Below the pieces are notes generated by a model. The model saw only the letters and a list, made by a program, of their open reading frames with translations, ran no database searches and was not told the origin of the DNA. 64,000 nucleotides of DNA, taken from an uncultured Litorivicinus sp. (GTDB lineage: Bacteria > Pseudomonadota > Gammaproteobacteria > Pseudomonadales > Litorivicinaceae). The stretch is from assembly GCA_902541775.1 (NCBI GenBank), contig CACBSE010000004.1, forward strand, positions 1 to 64,000, in the 5' to 3' direction. A program made the translations under genes and the position numbers. Every line of letters begins with the position of its first letter. The first letter of the stretch is position 1. Shown here one piece after another: positions 7,810 through 16,487 of this stretch.

Positions 7810-9091
7810 AGTTGCTTATGTGGCGTTTGGTGAAGATGCCTCGATTGGATTTGCGGGCGATGATGTTTTAAATCGCCCAAGTCATCGTTCGTTTGAAGAT
7901 CCGCCATGGAAGGTCATTGATTCAGATATTCACTTTAAGCCGATGTTCGTTGAGGGTTTTGAACCTATCGATGGGATTGATGGAGTATCAGATGATACGA
8001 CTGAAACCGTGAATCCAAGTGATACTGAGCGTGTTTCCGACACCCTAGAGACCGAACGTGATGCATCAGATGAGTCCATTCAAACAGATGAGGATCCGTC
8101 TGAATGGGCAGAAGTCGCTGACGTTGAAAGTCTGGTGACGGGGGTTTCAGAGGAGGAGGTCGTCAATCGAGTTGAAGAGGCTGTTGCTAATGCGCGAGCC
8201 GAACTGATTGAAGAATATTCTCGGAAAATCAGTGAGCTCGAAGCAAGTATTACATCGTTAAAGAGCGATCACGAAACGGAATGCCAGCAAATTCGCGAGC
8301 AAACGAAAGCTGAAGCAGAAGTGAAAGTTGATAACGCGATCCAGCAGTACCGTGAGCTGACACAGAAAATCCGAATGGCTTCGACACGAGTATCCGAGTT
8401 TTTTGAGCCTGTATCTCGGCTATCAGTTCATATCGCCGAGCAGCTGGTTCGAGGTGAATTGACGGTTAGTCCGGTCGCAATTACCCGCCTCGTGCAAGGA
8501 TGTCTTGATGCAATCGAAGAGCGTATATCGAAAAAAGAGCCAATTTTGAAGATGCATCCAGCAGATTTGGAGATGTTCTTAAACGGTTTTGATGGTGAGC
8601 CATCGGGCGTCTCTCTCGTGGCGGATGACCGACTCGCGCGAGGCGACGTGTCGCTGCAAATGGATCACTCAGTCATTGACGACTTACTGTCACACCGATT
8701 AGAGGAAATTGCTCAATACGTATTTGGGCGCTCGACGACTGCGGGTGATCTATTACTCGATGAGGAAAATGATTCAACTCTTGCTGAGGATTCAATACCT
8801 TTGGACGATGTTGACGCAGTGTTGACTGATGCGAGCGACCTTGCCGAAAACCCGAGTCACGAGGAGCTCGAATTTCCAGCGGTCGAGTCGCACGCGGATG
8901 ATCCAATGGTCTCTAATAAACTCGAAAATCAGGTGTTGGACAATTCGACTGAGACACAAGAGGATTTTGAGGGGGACGCATTGGCAGAAACTAGCAACAT
9001 GGATGTCTCGTTGCCTTCAGATGATCTTGGTGAGGGTCAAATCGGCGGAGACGACACTGAAATTGACAATACGGATCAATCAGATCAATGA
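7796..9091 (+). CDS. fliH: Flagellar assembly protein FliH with long acidic C-terminal extension
   Basis: About 431 residues; typical FliH is 220-270. FliH regulates the export ATPase FliI and tethers it to FliN. Residues ~110-320 look like FliH: a coiled coil (EEAVANARAELIEEYSRKIS, QIREQTKAEAEVKVDNAIQQ), then EFFEPVSRLSVHIAEQLVRG and the C-terminal VSLVADDRLARGDVSLQM region. An N-terminal aromatic PPWKVID segment may be the FliN-binding piece. The last ~115 residues are strongly acidic, low in complexity and not part of the usual family. ATG 7796 is preferred over the in-frame GTG codons at 7787 and 7790. Its stop overlaps the fliI start as ATGA. Confidence 0.85.
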   Translation: MASSKVAYVAFGEDASIGFAGDDVLNRPSHRSFEDPPWKVIDSDIHFKPMFVEGFEPIDGIDGVSDDTTETVNPSDTERVSDTLETERDASDESIQTDEDPSEWAEVADVESLVTGVSEEEVVNRVEEAVANARAELIEEYSRKISELEASITSLKSDHETECQQIREQTKAEAEVKVDNAIQQYRELTQKIRMASTRVSEFFEPVSRLSVHIAEQLVRGELTVSPVAITRLVQGCLDAIEERISKKEPILKMHPADLEMFLNGFDGEPSGVSLVADDRLARGDVSLQMDHSVIDDLLSHRLEEIAQYVFGRSTTAGDLLLDEENDSTLAEDSIPLDDVDAVLTDASDLAENPSHEELEFPAVESHADDPMVSNKLENQVLDNSTETQEDFEGDALAETSNMDVSLPSDDLGEGQIGGDDTEIDNTDQSDQ

Positions 9092-10413
9092 ATACGTCAT
9101 TGGACTTTGAAGCCTTTGCCGATTCGTTAATGTCGAATCTCAAAGTTGCACCACCACAGCGAGTCGGTACGGTTGTCCGTGTCGTCGGTATGACGCTCGA
9201 AGCGAAAGGATTAATCGCTCCTGTGGGTTCGTTGTGCAGTATTACAAGCGAAGGACATGGTGACTTTCATGCTGAAGTGATCGGGTTTGATAATGAAACG
9301 CTTTATTTGATGCCATTTTCCGATCCGGTTGGTGTTCATCCTGGAACTCATGTAAGGCTCCTTAGCATGACTGCAAAAGCAGAGCTCGGGGACGCTCAAC
9401 TGGGCCGTGTCCTTGATGGATTGGGTCGCCCACTCGATGGTAAGCCAATGCCACTGGCTGATCGCACACTTGGACTCCAAGGCCTGATCATTAATCCGAT
9501 GGAAAGAGGCGAGATTATTGAAGCGTTAGACGTTGGGATTAAAACGATCAATGGTTTGTTGACGCTTGGGCGTGGGCAACGGATTGGTTTGATGGCGGGA
9601 TCTGGCGTTGGAAAAAGTGTGCTGTTAGGCATGATGTCAAAATACACCGAAGCTGACGTCGTCGTGATTGGCTTGATCGGCGAGCGGGGTCGCGAAGTGA
9701 AAGAATTCATTTCAAACAGTTTGGGGCGACAGGGATTGGAAAAGTCGATCGTTATTGCTTCCCCAGCTAATGAGTCTCCGGTTTTGCGATTGCGTGCCAC
9801 CTTGCTAGCGCATCTGGTCGCTGAATACTGGCGGGACCAGGGAAAAAATGTGTTGTTATTGGTCGACTCGATCACACGGGTTGCACACGCACAACGCGAG
9901 ATTGGTTTAGCTGTGGGTGAGCCACCAACATCCAAAGGATATCCGCCTTCGGTGTTCGCATTGATTCCGCGGCTGATTGAGCGAGCAGGTGTGGGTCGCA
10001 ATGGTCATGGCTCGATTACAGCAATTTATACCGTACTCGCTGAAGGCGATGACCGTGCTGATCCGATCGTTGATATCGCGCGAGCGTCTCTAGACGGACA
10101 GGTCATGCTGTCGCGTCGATTGGCTGATGCAGCGATGTATCCTGCGATTGACCTCGAAGGTTCGGTGAGTCGGATTACAGACCAGATTGTCTCGACGGAC
10201 TGGCTGAAACGTGCGAATCGATTCAGACGCTTGTGGACGCTCTATCAGCAAAATAAGGATCTCATTCAAATTGGTGCTTACGAACAAGGCTCCAATCCAG
10301 AAATCGACGAGGCCATTCAAAAACGAGCTTCTCTTGAGGCATTTATGACGCAAGGGTCTACGGAGCGTTTCACCGTCCAGCAAACTGAACAATTACTTTC
10401 GGGAATTGTGTAA
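9088..10413 (+). CDS. fliI: Flagellar export ATPase FliI
   Basis: 441 residues, normal length. It is an F1-beta-like ATPase that forms a hexamer at the base of the export gate and, with FliH and FliJ, helps load substrates. Visible features: Walker A GSGVGKS, the VIGLIGERGREVKEF segment, Walker B NVLLLVDSITRVA, and the GSITAIYTVLAEGDD and EGSVSRI blocks. The start overlaps the fliH stop and the stop overlaps the fliJ start (TAATG), so FliH, FliI and FliJ are translationally coupled. Confidence 0.96.
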   Translation: MNTSLDFEAFADSLMSNLKVAPPQRVGTVVRVVGMTLEAKGLIAPVGSLCSITSEGHGDFHAEVIGFDNETLYLMPFSDPVGVHPGTHVRLLSMTAKAELGDAQLGRVLDGLGRPLDGKPMPLADRTLGLQGLIINPMERGEIIEALDVGIKTINGLLTLGRGQRIGLMAGSGVGKSVLLGMMSKYTEADVVVIGLIGERGREVKEFISNSLGRQGLEKSIVIASPANESPVLRLRATLLAHLVAEYWRDQGKNVLLLVDSITRVAHAQREIGLAVGEPPTSKGYPPSVFALIPRLIERAGVGRNGHGSITAIYTVLAEGDDRADPIVDIARASLDGQVMLSRRLADAAMYPAIDLEGSVSRITDQIVSTDWLKRANRFRRLWTLYQQNKDLIQIGAYEQGSNPEIDEAIQKRASLEAFMTQGSTERFTVQQTEQLLSGIV

Positions 10414-10844
10414 TGGCTAATTGGCGGGTTATGGTCCAGCGAGAGCAAGCGGCGCGTGATCGTGAAGGTAAAAAGTTAGGTCAATTGCTCAGTCGTCATG
10501 CAGAATATACTGAATTACAGCTGAAAACCCGCTCGATATTGACGCAGTACGAAGAACAACTTGAATCGGTACAAGATCAGTCATGCTCGCTGACAGAAAC
10601 ACAATTGTATCGGGTTTCTATTGCGCAGATGCGAACTGCTCTTCAGCAAATTGACGGGCAAATTTATCAGCTGGCGATGCAGATCAGTCAAGCTCGGGCA
10701 AAATTGGGGCTAATTGAAAGAGAACGTCAGAAGTACCAATTACTTTTAGACCAGCAAGTCGACCGGGCGCGAGCCGAGTTATTAAGAGACGAAGCACGCG
10801 TGTTGGATGAATACTCCATCCAACGATTCAATCAGCAAAACTAA
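10413..10844 (+). CDS. fliJ: Flagellar export protein FliJ
   Basis: 143 residues, almost entirely coiled coil with Gln/Arg/Glu-rich heptads, as in FliJ (typically ~145 residues). FliJ acts like the stalk of the export ATPase and carries chaperones to the gate. Identified mainly by length, coiled-coil composition and its place after fliI; the sequence itself is weakly conserved in the family. Last gene of the fliEFGHIJ run; a sigma-54 promoter for the next operon begins three bases after its stop. Confidence 0.85.
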   Translation: MANWRVMVQREQAARDREGKKLGQLLSRHAEYTELQLKTRSILTQYEEQLESVQDQSCSLTETQLYRVSIAQMRTALQQIDGQIYQLAMQISQARAKLGLIERERQKYQLLLDQQVDRARAELLRDEARVLDEYSIQRFNQQN

Positions 10845-10846
10845 AG

Positions 10847-10863
10847 TTGGCTCAAAGTTTGCT
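10847..10863 (+). promoter_or_regulatory. Sigma-54 promoter for the fliKLMNO operon
   Basis: TTGGCTCAAAGTTTGCT, GG at 10849-10850 and GC at 10861-10862 (N10 spacing). Predicted start near 10875, about 30 bases ahead of fliK. Confidence 0.75.
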
Positions 10864-10903
10864 TTCTCTCCTAGTACTTGAGGTAGGGTGAGGATCACAG
10901 CGC

Positions 10904-12193
10904 ATGCCCGCGGGATTAAATCTTCCAACAAATATCAGTCTGCAAACATCTGTAAATGCTGAAAATTCTGACACCAAAGGACAATCGGAGCTTGCGGTTG
11001 CCGAAAAAGATACGTCAGGATTTACGAGTGTAATCAATAAAATCTCTCCTGAGACAACCAGGATCGGCAAATCATTGCCGGAGGACGGGTCTGCAGCGGC
11101 CGAAAATCAGCAAACCCGGGATCAAAGTGACTTACTTCAAGAGGTCACAGAGTCAATTTTGATTCCAATCACGGGAAAGATTCAGCTGGTCACTGGCAAG
11201 AACCAAGTTTCCGAAGAATCTCTATTGGAGTTTATGAACGAGCAGGGATTATCGCGATCAGAGATACTCGCGGTCTTGTCGAATGCTGAGATCAGTCGAG
11301 TCATTACGCCAAAAACGGAAATACAAATCTTAATGACGGATGATTGGCTGCAGACAAAAGTAAGGGCGGAAAGTCTCGTTGGTGATACGGTAATTGAAGC
11401 TTTAGAAGCGGAGCAGATGAACGCATCAGCGCTAGTGCTTAAAGAGCTTTTAGAGATCCAGCTGAAGACGCAACTGGGCCAAACAAAGCCATCTCATGTT
11501 GTAGAGATTATCGCCAGTAAAGCCGCAATTCAGCAACTGACAAATGGTACGAGCCAACACGAGGCTGTCATGGAGCCAGTCTATGATGTGTTCGAATCAA
11601 TAAATTTGAGTCGTTCGACGGGCGATTCCGAGACATCTTCTCAAAATCACCGAGATTCTAGCTCACTCTTTGCAACATCTGCCCGCGCGTCTACCGAGAC
11701 TGCGATGACTCAATCCGAACTGAAGGATTTCCGTTCGCTTCTTGCCGATCATTTGCGACGTGCAGAAACGATTCAGCAATTGACTGATCGGTTGGGAGTC
11801 TTTGTTGCAAAGCAAGTGACAGCGCAGATGAGCCAAGGTCGGTGGAGTATTGACTTGACCTTGCATCCAGCTGAGCTTGGCAGTATTAAAGTGGATATGG
11901 AAATGACAGAGCGTGGGCTTGAGGCTACGTTTCGAGCCAGTCAGGGGTTAACCCGTGACTTATTAATGGAATCCATGTCTCGTTTGAAACAGTGGTTTGA
12001 AGAAGGTGGCATTAATGTTGCTTACTCTGGATTATCGCAAGATTCAGGAATGAATCAGTCAACAGGCGACGAGCAGACCAATGAAACTGCTCAGTCGACA
12101 AAAGATAGGGCATCGACAGAGGAGTCTGGCGAGCCAGTAGAGACAAACAACGTGACGGGAATCGATCCCGGACGATTGGACATTCGAGTGTAA
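10904..12193 (+). CDS. fliK: Flagellar hook-length control protein FliK
   Basis: 429 residues. The first ~280 are polar and poorly conserved, as expected for the secreted ruler part. Residues ~290-380 form the Flg_hook domain (LGVFVAKQVTAQMSQGRW, LTLHPAELGSIKVDMEM, GLEATFRASQGLTRDLL). The protein measures hook length and switches FlhB from rod/hook to filament export. A second FliK-like gene is present at 29402. GAGG lies about ten bases before the ATG. Confidence 0.88.
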   Translation: MPAGLNLPTNISLQTSVNAENSDTKGQSELAVAEKDTSGFTSVINKISPETTRIGKSLPEDGSAAAENQQTRDQSDLLQEVTESILIPITGKIQLVTGKNQVSEESLLEFMNEQGLSRSEILAVLSNAEISRVITPKTEIQILMTDDWLQTKVRAESLVGDTVIEALEAEQMNASALVLKELLEIQLKTQLGQTKPSHVVEIIASKAAIQQLTNGTSQHEAVMEPVYDVFESINLSRSTGDSETSSQNHRDSSSLFATSARASTETAMTQSELKDFRSLLADHLRRAETIQQLTDRLGVFVAKQVTAQMSQGRWSIDLTLHPAELGSIKVDMEMTERGLEATFRASQGLTRDLLMESMSRLKQWFEEGGINVAYSGLSQDSGMNQSTGDEQTNETAQSTKDRASTEESGEPVETNNVTGIDPGRLDIRV

Positions 12194-12205
12194 AGAGGAT
12201 TAAAG

Positions 12206-12784
12206 ATGGCAGACGAACAAGTTGATGGGCAGGAAGAAGGGAAGAAAGGTGGTCTGATTAAGATCATACTTCTTGTCGTTGGTATCGTCTTTGTTGTGAT
12301 GCTAACGATTGGTCTGACATTGTACTTCACTGGATTTTTTGATCCTGGAGCTGAAGAGGCCGCTGAAGAGCAGATTTCGGCGTTGGAATCAGAAGCTGCA
12401 CAAGCTGCTGAAGAAGCCGCTCAGCAACCGGCGAAAATTCAATTGGAAGCGCCGGCAGTGGAGAAGTTTGAGACTGTTTACTACGAGCTCGACCGGGAAT
12501 TTCTCGCGAACGTGTCTGATTCGCGAAAAGTCATGCAAATCAAGCTTGCGATCATGACACATTATGATGAGCAGGTGATCGCCAATATTGAGAAGCACGT
12601 GTTCGCAGTGCGCAATGAAGTGCTTGATATCATGCGGCAGGTGACAGAAAACGATCTAGTGAGTCCAGATTTTCGGACCAACCTTGCCGAAAATATTCGG
12701 ATCGCGATGAATGCAACTTTGGAAGAAGCTGAAGACTTCGGTGGAATCGAGAAAGTGTATTTCGTTGAATTCATTGTTCAGTAG
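12206..12784 (+). CDS. fliL: Flagellar basal body-associated protein FliL
   Basis: 192 residues. A Lys-rich cytoplasmic N-terminus precedes one membrane helix (residues ~18-40), an Ala/Glu/Gln-rich linker and a periplasmic stomatin-like domain with the FliL pattern YYELDREFLANVSD, VMQIKLAIMTHYDEQVI and the VYFVEFIVQ end. FliL forms rings around the stator and supports torque. Slightly longer than average (~160-180) because of the linker. Confidence 0.92.
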   Translation: MADEQVDGQEEGKKGGLIKIILLVVGIVFVVMLTIGLTLYFTGFFDPGAEEAAEEQISALESEAAQAAEEAAQQPAKIQLEAPAVEKFETVYYELDREFLANVSDSRKVMQIKLAIMTHYDEQVIANIEKHVFAVRNEVLDIMRQVTENDLVSPDFRTNLAENIRIAMNATLEEAEDFGGIEKVYFVEFIVQ

Positions 12785-12795
12785 GAGATGATCCT

Positions 12796-13791
12796 ATGGC
12801 TGATACAACACTGACGTCTGAAGAGCTCGATGCGTTAAATGCCGGCGTTAGCTCAGGGGAAATAGAGGTCGATACTGGTCTTAACGTGCACGCTAATGTG
12901 GTTAAGCACGATCTCACCGCCGAAGACTCAACACTTGGTATCAATCTTTCGGCCATTGATATGGTCAATGAGCGCTTCGTCCGCATGTTTCGCCTTGGGC
13001 TACTTGAAGTGTTGCGAACGAGTCCTAGAGTGAATTTGACCAAAGCCAAGATTGTAAAGTTTGGTGAGTATTTGCCGGATTTGAAGCCGCCATTATCAGT
13101 CACAACGATCAGGGCTAATCCGCTGCGTGGTTCGTCGATGGTACTGATCGAACCCAACATTATTTTTTCGGCCTTGGATAACTTCTTTGGTGGGTTTGGT
13201 CGTGGCATTGGGACGTTACCACCAGGACGATTATTTACTCCGACTGAAAGCCGTATTATCAAGTTGATGCTAGATCAGTTATTTATGTCTCTACAGGAGG
13301 CGTGGTCCCCATTGTTGCCGATGGAGATTGAGGCTGTTGGGGCGGAGATCAACCCACAGTTTGCCCAAATTGTTGATGAAAACGAGTTGGTGATATTGAC
13401 CCGATGCGAAATTGAAATTGGACAAAACGTTAATGGGTTTATCGACATCGTGTATCCATATGCTGCGGTCAAACCTTATCGAGAGTTGTTGAAGAGCCGG
13501 CTTCGTACCGGTGAGAGTGATGATGAGAAAGATCGCACCTGGATTCACAATATGGAATTAGCTGCAGGTGATGCAACATTGGGCGCCAAAGTCGAGTTAG
13601 CCAAGGTAAAAATTCCAGTGAGCGCATTCGAAGAGCTTGAAGAAGGTCAAGTAGTGTTCTTCAAGAAACCAGATTTTGCGCGGTTATTAATTAATGAAAT
13701 TCCGGTCTATGAGGTCGCTGTGGGCACGCACGGCACCCAAGTCGGTGTGCGGATTGAAAACCCAATCAAACCTGATGATTCAAACGAATAA
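12796..13791 (+). CDS. fliM: Flagellar motor switch protein FliM
   Basis: 331 residues. An N-terminal LTSEELDALNAG segment matches the CheY-P-binding peptide region. Then come the middle domain (VNERFVRMFRLGLLEVLR, FGRGIGTLPPGRLFTPTE, QEAWSPLLPMEIE) and a C-terminal SpoA domain (VELAKVKIPVSAFEELEEGQ). It forms the wall of the C ring and sets rotation direction in response to CheY-P. No chemotaxis genes occur in this window. Confidence 0.95.
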   Translation: MADTTLTSEELDALNAGVSSGEIEVDTGLNVHANVVKHDLTAEDSTLGINLSAIDMVNERFVRMFRLGLLEVLRTSPRVNLTKAKIVKFGEYLPDLKPPLSVTTIRANPLRGSSMVLIEPNIIFSALDNFFGGFGRGIGTLPPGRLFTPTESRIIKLMLDQLFMSLQEAWSPLLPMEIEAVGAEINPQFAQIVDENELVILTRCEIEIGQNVNGFIDIVYPYAAVKPYRELLKSRLRTGESDDEKDRTWIHNMELAAGDATLGAKVELAKVKIPVSAFEELEEGQVVFFKKPDFARLLINEIPVYEVAVGTHGTQVGVRIENPIKPDDSNE

Positions 13792-13815
13792 TTAGCTAAT
13801 GACAGGAGAATGACA

Positions 13816-14166
13816 GTGAGCGAATTTGAAACCGATGAGAACACAGAGGGTACAGTCGAAGCTGAAGCCACTGAGGACAAAAGTCAGGAGGGCTCTGAAG
13901 CCAAGCCGTCAATGAATCGCGAGGTGATCCAGAACATTCCGATTACGCTCGCAATCGAGGTTGGCCGAGCATCTCTCAAAATCCGTGATTTGATGCGTCT
14001 GACACAGGGCAGTGTCGTTGAATTGGATCGTCTAGCAGGAGAGCCGCTTGATATTGTTGTGAATGATACAGTCGTTGCACAAGGTGAGGTGGTTTTGGTG
14101 AATGATCGATACGGTGTCAGGTTGACCAAAGTTGTCTCTGCGGCGGACCGAATCAAAAACTTGTGA
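13816..14166 (+). CDS. fliN: Flagellar motor switch protein FliN
   Basis: 116 residues from GTG 13816. An acidic, low-complexity N-terminal ~35 residues precede a SpoA domain (IPITLAIEVGRASLKIRDL, GSVVELDRLAGEPLDIVVND, YGVRLTKVVSAADRI). FliN forms the base of the C ring and docks FliH-FliI. AGGAG at 13804-13808 is one base from an ATG at 13810 but seven bases from GTG 13816, so the GTG is the better start. Confidence 0.93.
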   Translation: MSEFETDENTEGTVEAEATEDKSQEGSEAKPSMNREVIQNIPITLAIEVGRASLKIRDLMRLTQGSVVELDRLAGEPLDIVVNDTVVAQGEVVLVNDRYGVRLTKVVSAADRIKNL

Positions 14167-14177
14167 TGGATAATTAA

Positions 14178-14498
14178 GTGGAATATGTCGACTGGGCATC
14201 ATTTGCCGCTAGTTTTGGCTTGGTCATCGGACTGATCCTCGTGACTTTGTGGGGTTTCAAGCGTTATGGGCAAATGCAGTTCCCGAAAAAGCATGGTGAC
14301 GCAGCCATTCAAGTTGTTGAGTCTCATGTGATGGGGCCACGACAGCGTATTGTTCTCATCCACTGCGACAATCAGCGAATACTTGTCGGTTTGTCGCCAC
14401 AAGGTTTTGCGCATCTTGGGCAATGGACGTCTGATGCAACGCCGCCAGACCCTTCGTTTGCGGAAACATTGAAAGCTGTGGATCCGAGTTCGGAATAA
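14178..14498 (+). CDS. fliO: Flagellar export apparatus protein FliO
   Basis: 106 residues starting at GTG 14178. A single N-terminal membrane helix (residues ~7-28) is followed by a basic cytoplasmic domain with the pattern VVESHVMGPRQRIVLIHCDN, then RILVGLSPQGFAHLG. FliO helps assemble the FliP ring of the export gate. Last gene of the fliK operon. Confidence 0.85.
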   Translation: MEYVDWASFAASFGLVIGLILVTLWGFKRYGQMQFPKKHGDAAIQVVESHVMGPRQRIVLIHCDNQRILVGLSPQGFAHLGQWTSDATPPDPSFAETLKAVDPSSE

Positions 14499-14540
14499 AA
14501 TCCCTCTAATTACTCATCATGACGGCAGTTTGAGTTTTGC

Positions 14541-14557
14541 CTGGCATTTTATTTGCA
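14541..14557 (+). promoter_or_regulatory. Sigma-54 promoter for fliPQR-flhB
   Basis: CTGGCATTTTATTTGCA, GG-N10-GC spacing exact, in the 129-base gap after fliO. The predicted start near 14569 leaves about 60 bases of leader before fliP. It separates fliP from fliO, which in many bacteria are one unit. Confidence 0.8.
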
Positions 14558-14627
14558 TTTCTTAGTATCAGTGCTTTGATTCTTAACAAGAATGGATCTA
14601 AGTAATTGAAATTAGGGAATTAATTTG

Positions 14628-15419
14628 ATGTCAATTTGTCGTCACAAAAACTTTTGTTGGTGGTTTCGATATCTCCGAGTCATCGGCCGGGGTCTTTGTG
14701 TTCTCACGGCCTCTTTAATTTTTTCAGGTTCGGTGACGGCGGAAACCTTGCCGATTATGACAGTCATCGAGCAAGAGGGGGCGACACAATATAGCCTCAC
14801 ACTCCAGCTCCTTGCGTTGATGACGCTGCTTTCTCTGTTACCAGCGTTACTCCTCGGTATGACGTCATTTATCCGAATTATTATCGTTTTGTCCTTGTTG
14901 AGACAGGCGCTTGGCACAATGCAGACGCCGCCGAACCGTGTTTTGTTGGGGATCGCTTTATTTCTCACACTCTTCGTGATGGAACCTGTGTTAACAGCTG
15001 TCTACGACACGGCTATTTTTCCATATCTGAATGAAGAGATATCTATTGAAGCGGCAATTGCAGCAGCAGAGGCTCCGATGCGCGGCTTTATGCTGAATCA
15101 AACTCGCCAGGAAGATATTGCGATGTTTACTGAGATTGCTGGTGATGGTCCAATTGCGGGCCCAGAAGAGGTTCCTTTTTCGATACTCGCACCAGCATTC
15201 ATTACTTCTGAGCTGAAAAGCGCTTTTGTCATTGGTTTTATGATTTACATCCCTTTTGTCATTCTTGATTTGATTGTGGCGAGTGTATTGATGTCGATGG
15301 GTATGATGATGTTATCGCCAATGATGATTTCGATGCCATTTAAGTTGATGTTGTTTGTTTTAGTTGATGGCTGGACTCTGATTATGGGGTCTTTGGCATC
15401 AAGCTTTGCAATGCCTTAG
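14628..15419 (+). CDS. fliP: Flagellar export gate protein FliP
   Basis: 263 residues. A basic, aromatic N-terminal stretch and a cleavable-type signal segment (VLTASLIFSGSVTA) come first, then four membrane helices. Family blocks are LLPALLLGMTSFIRIIIVLS, LRQALGTMQTPPNRVLLGI, FITSELKSAF and SMGMMMLSPMMISMPFKLML. FliP forms the core ring of the export channel with FliQ and FliR. ATG 14628 is used; the TTG just before it is an alternative. Confidence 0.95.
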   Translation: MSICRHKNFCWWFRYLRVIGRGLCVLTASLIFSGSVTAETLPIMTVIEQEGATQYSLTLQLLALMTLLSLLPALLLGMTSFIRIIIVLSLLRQALGTMQTPPNRVLLGIALFLTLFVMEPVLTAVYDTAIFPYLNEEISIEAAIAAAEAPMRGFMLNQTRQEDIAMFTEIAGDGPIAGPEEVPFSILAPAFITSELKSAFVIGFMIYIPFVILDLIVASVLMSMGMMMLSPMMISMPFKLMLFVLVDGWTLIMGSLASSFAMP

Positions 15420-15428
15420 GAGGTTAAT

Positions 15429-15698
15429 ATGGATACAGCAATGGTGGTTAACTTGGGTCGAGAATCTCTATTGGTCGCAGTGATGGTTGCTTCACCGCTG
15501 CTGGGGATTGCTTTGGCAGTTGGTCTACTCATTGGTATTGTGCAGGCCGCAACGTCAATCAATGAAATGACCCTTTCCTTTATCCCGAAACTCGCAGCGT
15601 TGGTTATCGTCTTAATGATACTGGGGTCATGGCAAATTTCTGTCATGGTCGATTTCACTCGCCGTCTTTTCGAGCGAATCCCTACATTTTTCATGTAG
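15429..15698 (+). CDS. fliQ: Flagellar export gate protein FliQ
   Basis: 89 residues with two membrane helices. Family segments: the LGRESLLVAVMVASPLLGIA helix and the LIGIVQAATSINEMTLSFIP loop. AGGAGG precedes the ATG. It packs around FliP/FliR in the export channel. Confidence 0.96.
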   Translation: MDTAMVVNLGRESLLVAVMVASPLLGIALAVGLLIGIVQAATSINEMTLSFIPKLAALVIVLMILGSWQISVMVDFTRRLFERIPTFFM

Positions 15699-15707
15699 GA
15701 GCCTGAT

Positions 15708-16487
15708 TTGGAGCTTTTTGTCGCTGATTTGATTGAACGGTTCTATACGGCTTTGTGGCCGTTTCTCCGGATCGGCGCAATGTTAGTCGCCGTTCCGATT
15801 TTATCGATTGACGCCGTGACTGTCAGGATTCGAGTTTTTCTCACGTTATTGTTGACGATCTTGGTTTATCCCTTGGTGGATTGGCCGGTCATTGATCCTG
15901 TTTCGGCCGTGGGACTTAGTGAGATTTTCAATCAAATACTCATCGGTTTAGTGATGGGATTCTTCCTCCAAATTGTGACAGCAGCTGTCGTTCTCGCGGG
16001 CCAAGCAATCTCCAACTCAATGGGACTCGCAATGGCGACCATGGTTGATCCGAGCATGGGAAACGTGCCGTTGGTCTCTCAGTTTATGCTGATCTTGGCG
16101 ACACTGATATTCTTAGGTGTGGGCGGTCATATGTTGCTAATCGGTATCTTACTGCGCAGTTTTGAGACTTATCCTGTTGGTCTGGCATTCATTAGTCAAA
16201 GTACCTACGGAACATTGATTGAATGGTGCGCAATGATATTTGTTGGCGGCGTTCTACTCGCTTTGCCAATTATGGTCGCGCTATTACTCGTGAACATTGG
16301 AGTTGGCGTGATCACCCGTGCGGCACCGAGCCTCAATATTTTTGCAGTTGGTTTTCCCGTATTTTTCATGACCGGTTACGCCGTTTTGATTTTATCGTTG
16401 GGTGGTATTGGCTCTCGAATGCAATGGTTATGGATGGAAGGTGTTGACCAAGTGAAGAACTTTGTCTTGGTACCAGGGGTACTTTAA
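15708..16487 (+). CDS. fliR: Flagellar export gate protein FliR
   Basis: 259 residues, about six membrane helices. Segments such as FLRIGAMLVAVPIL, EIFNQILIGLVMGF and GVGVITRAAPSLNIFAVGFP are typical. Start is TTG 15708 with AGGAG eight bases upstream. The stop overlaps the flhB ATG (TAATG). It completes the export channel and contacts FlhB. Confidence 0.95.
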   Translation: MELFVADLIERFYTALWPFLRIGAMLVAVPILSIDAVTVRIRVFLTLLLTILVYPLVDWPVIDPVSAVGLSEIFNQILIGLVMGFFLQIVTAAVVLAGQAISNSMGLAMATMVDPSMGNVPLVSQFMLILATLIFLGVGGHMLLIGILLRSFETYPVGLAFISQSTYGTLIEWCAMIFVGGVLLALPIMVALLLVNIGVGVITRAAPSLNIFAVGFPVFFMTGYAVLILSLGGIGSRMQWLWMEGVDQVKNFVLVPGVL

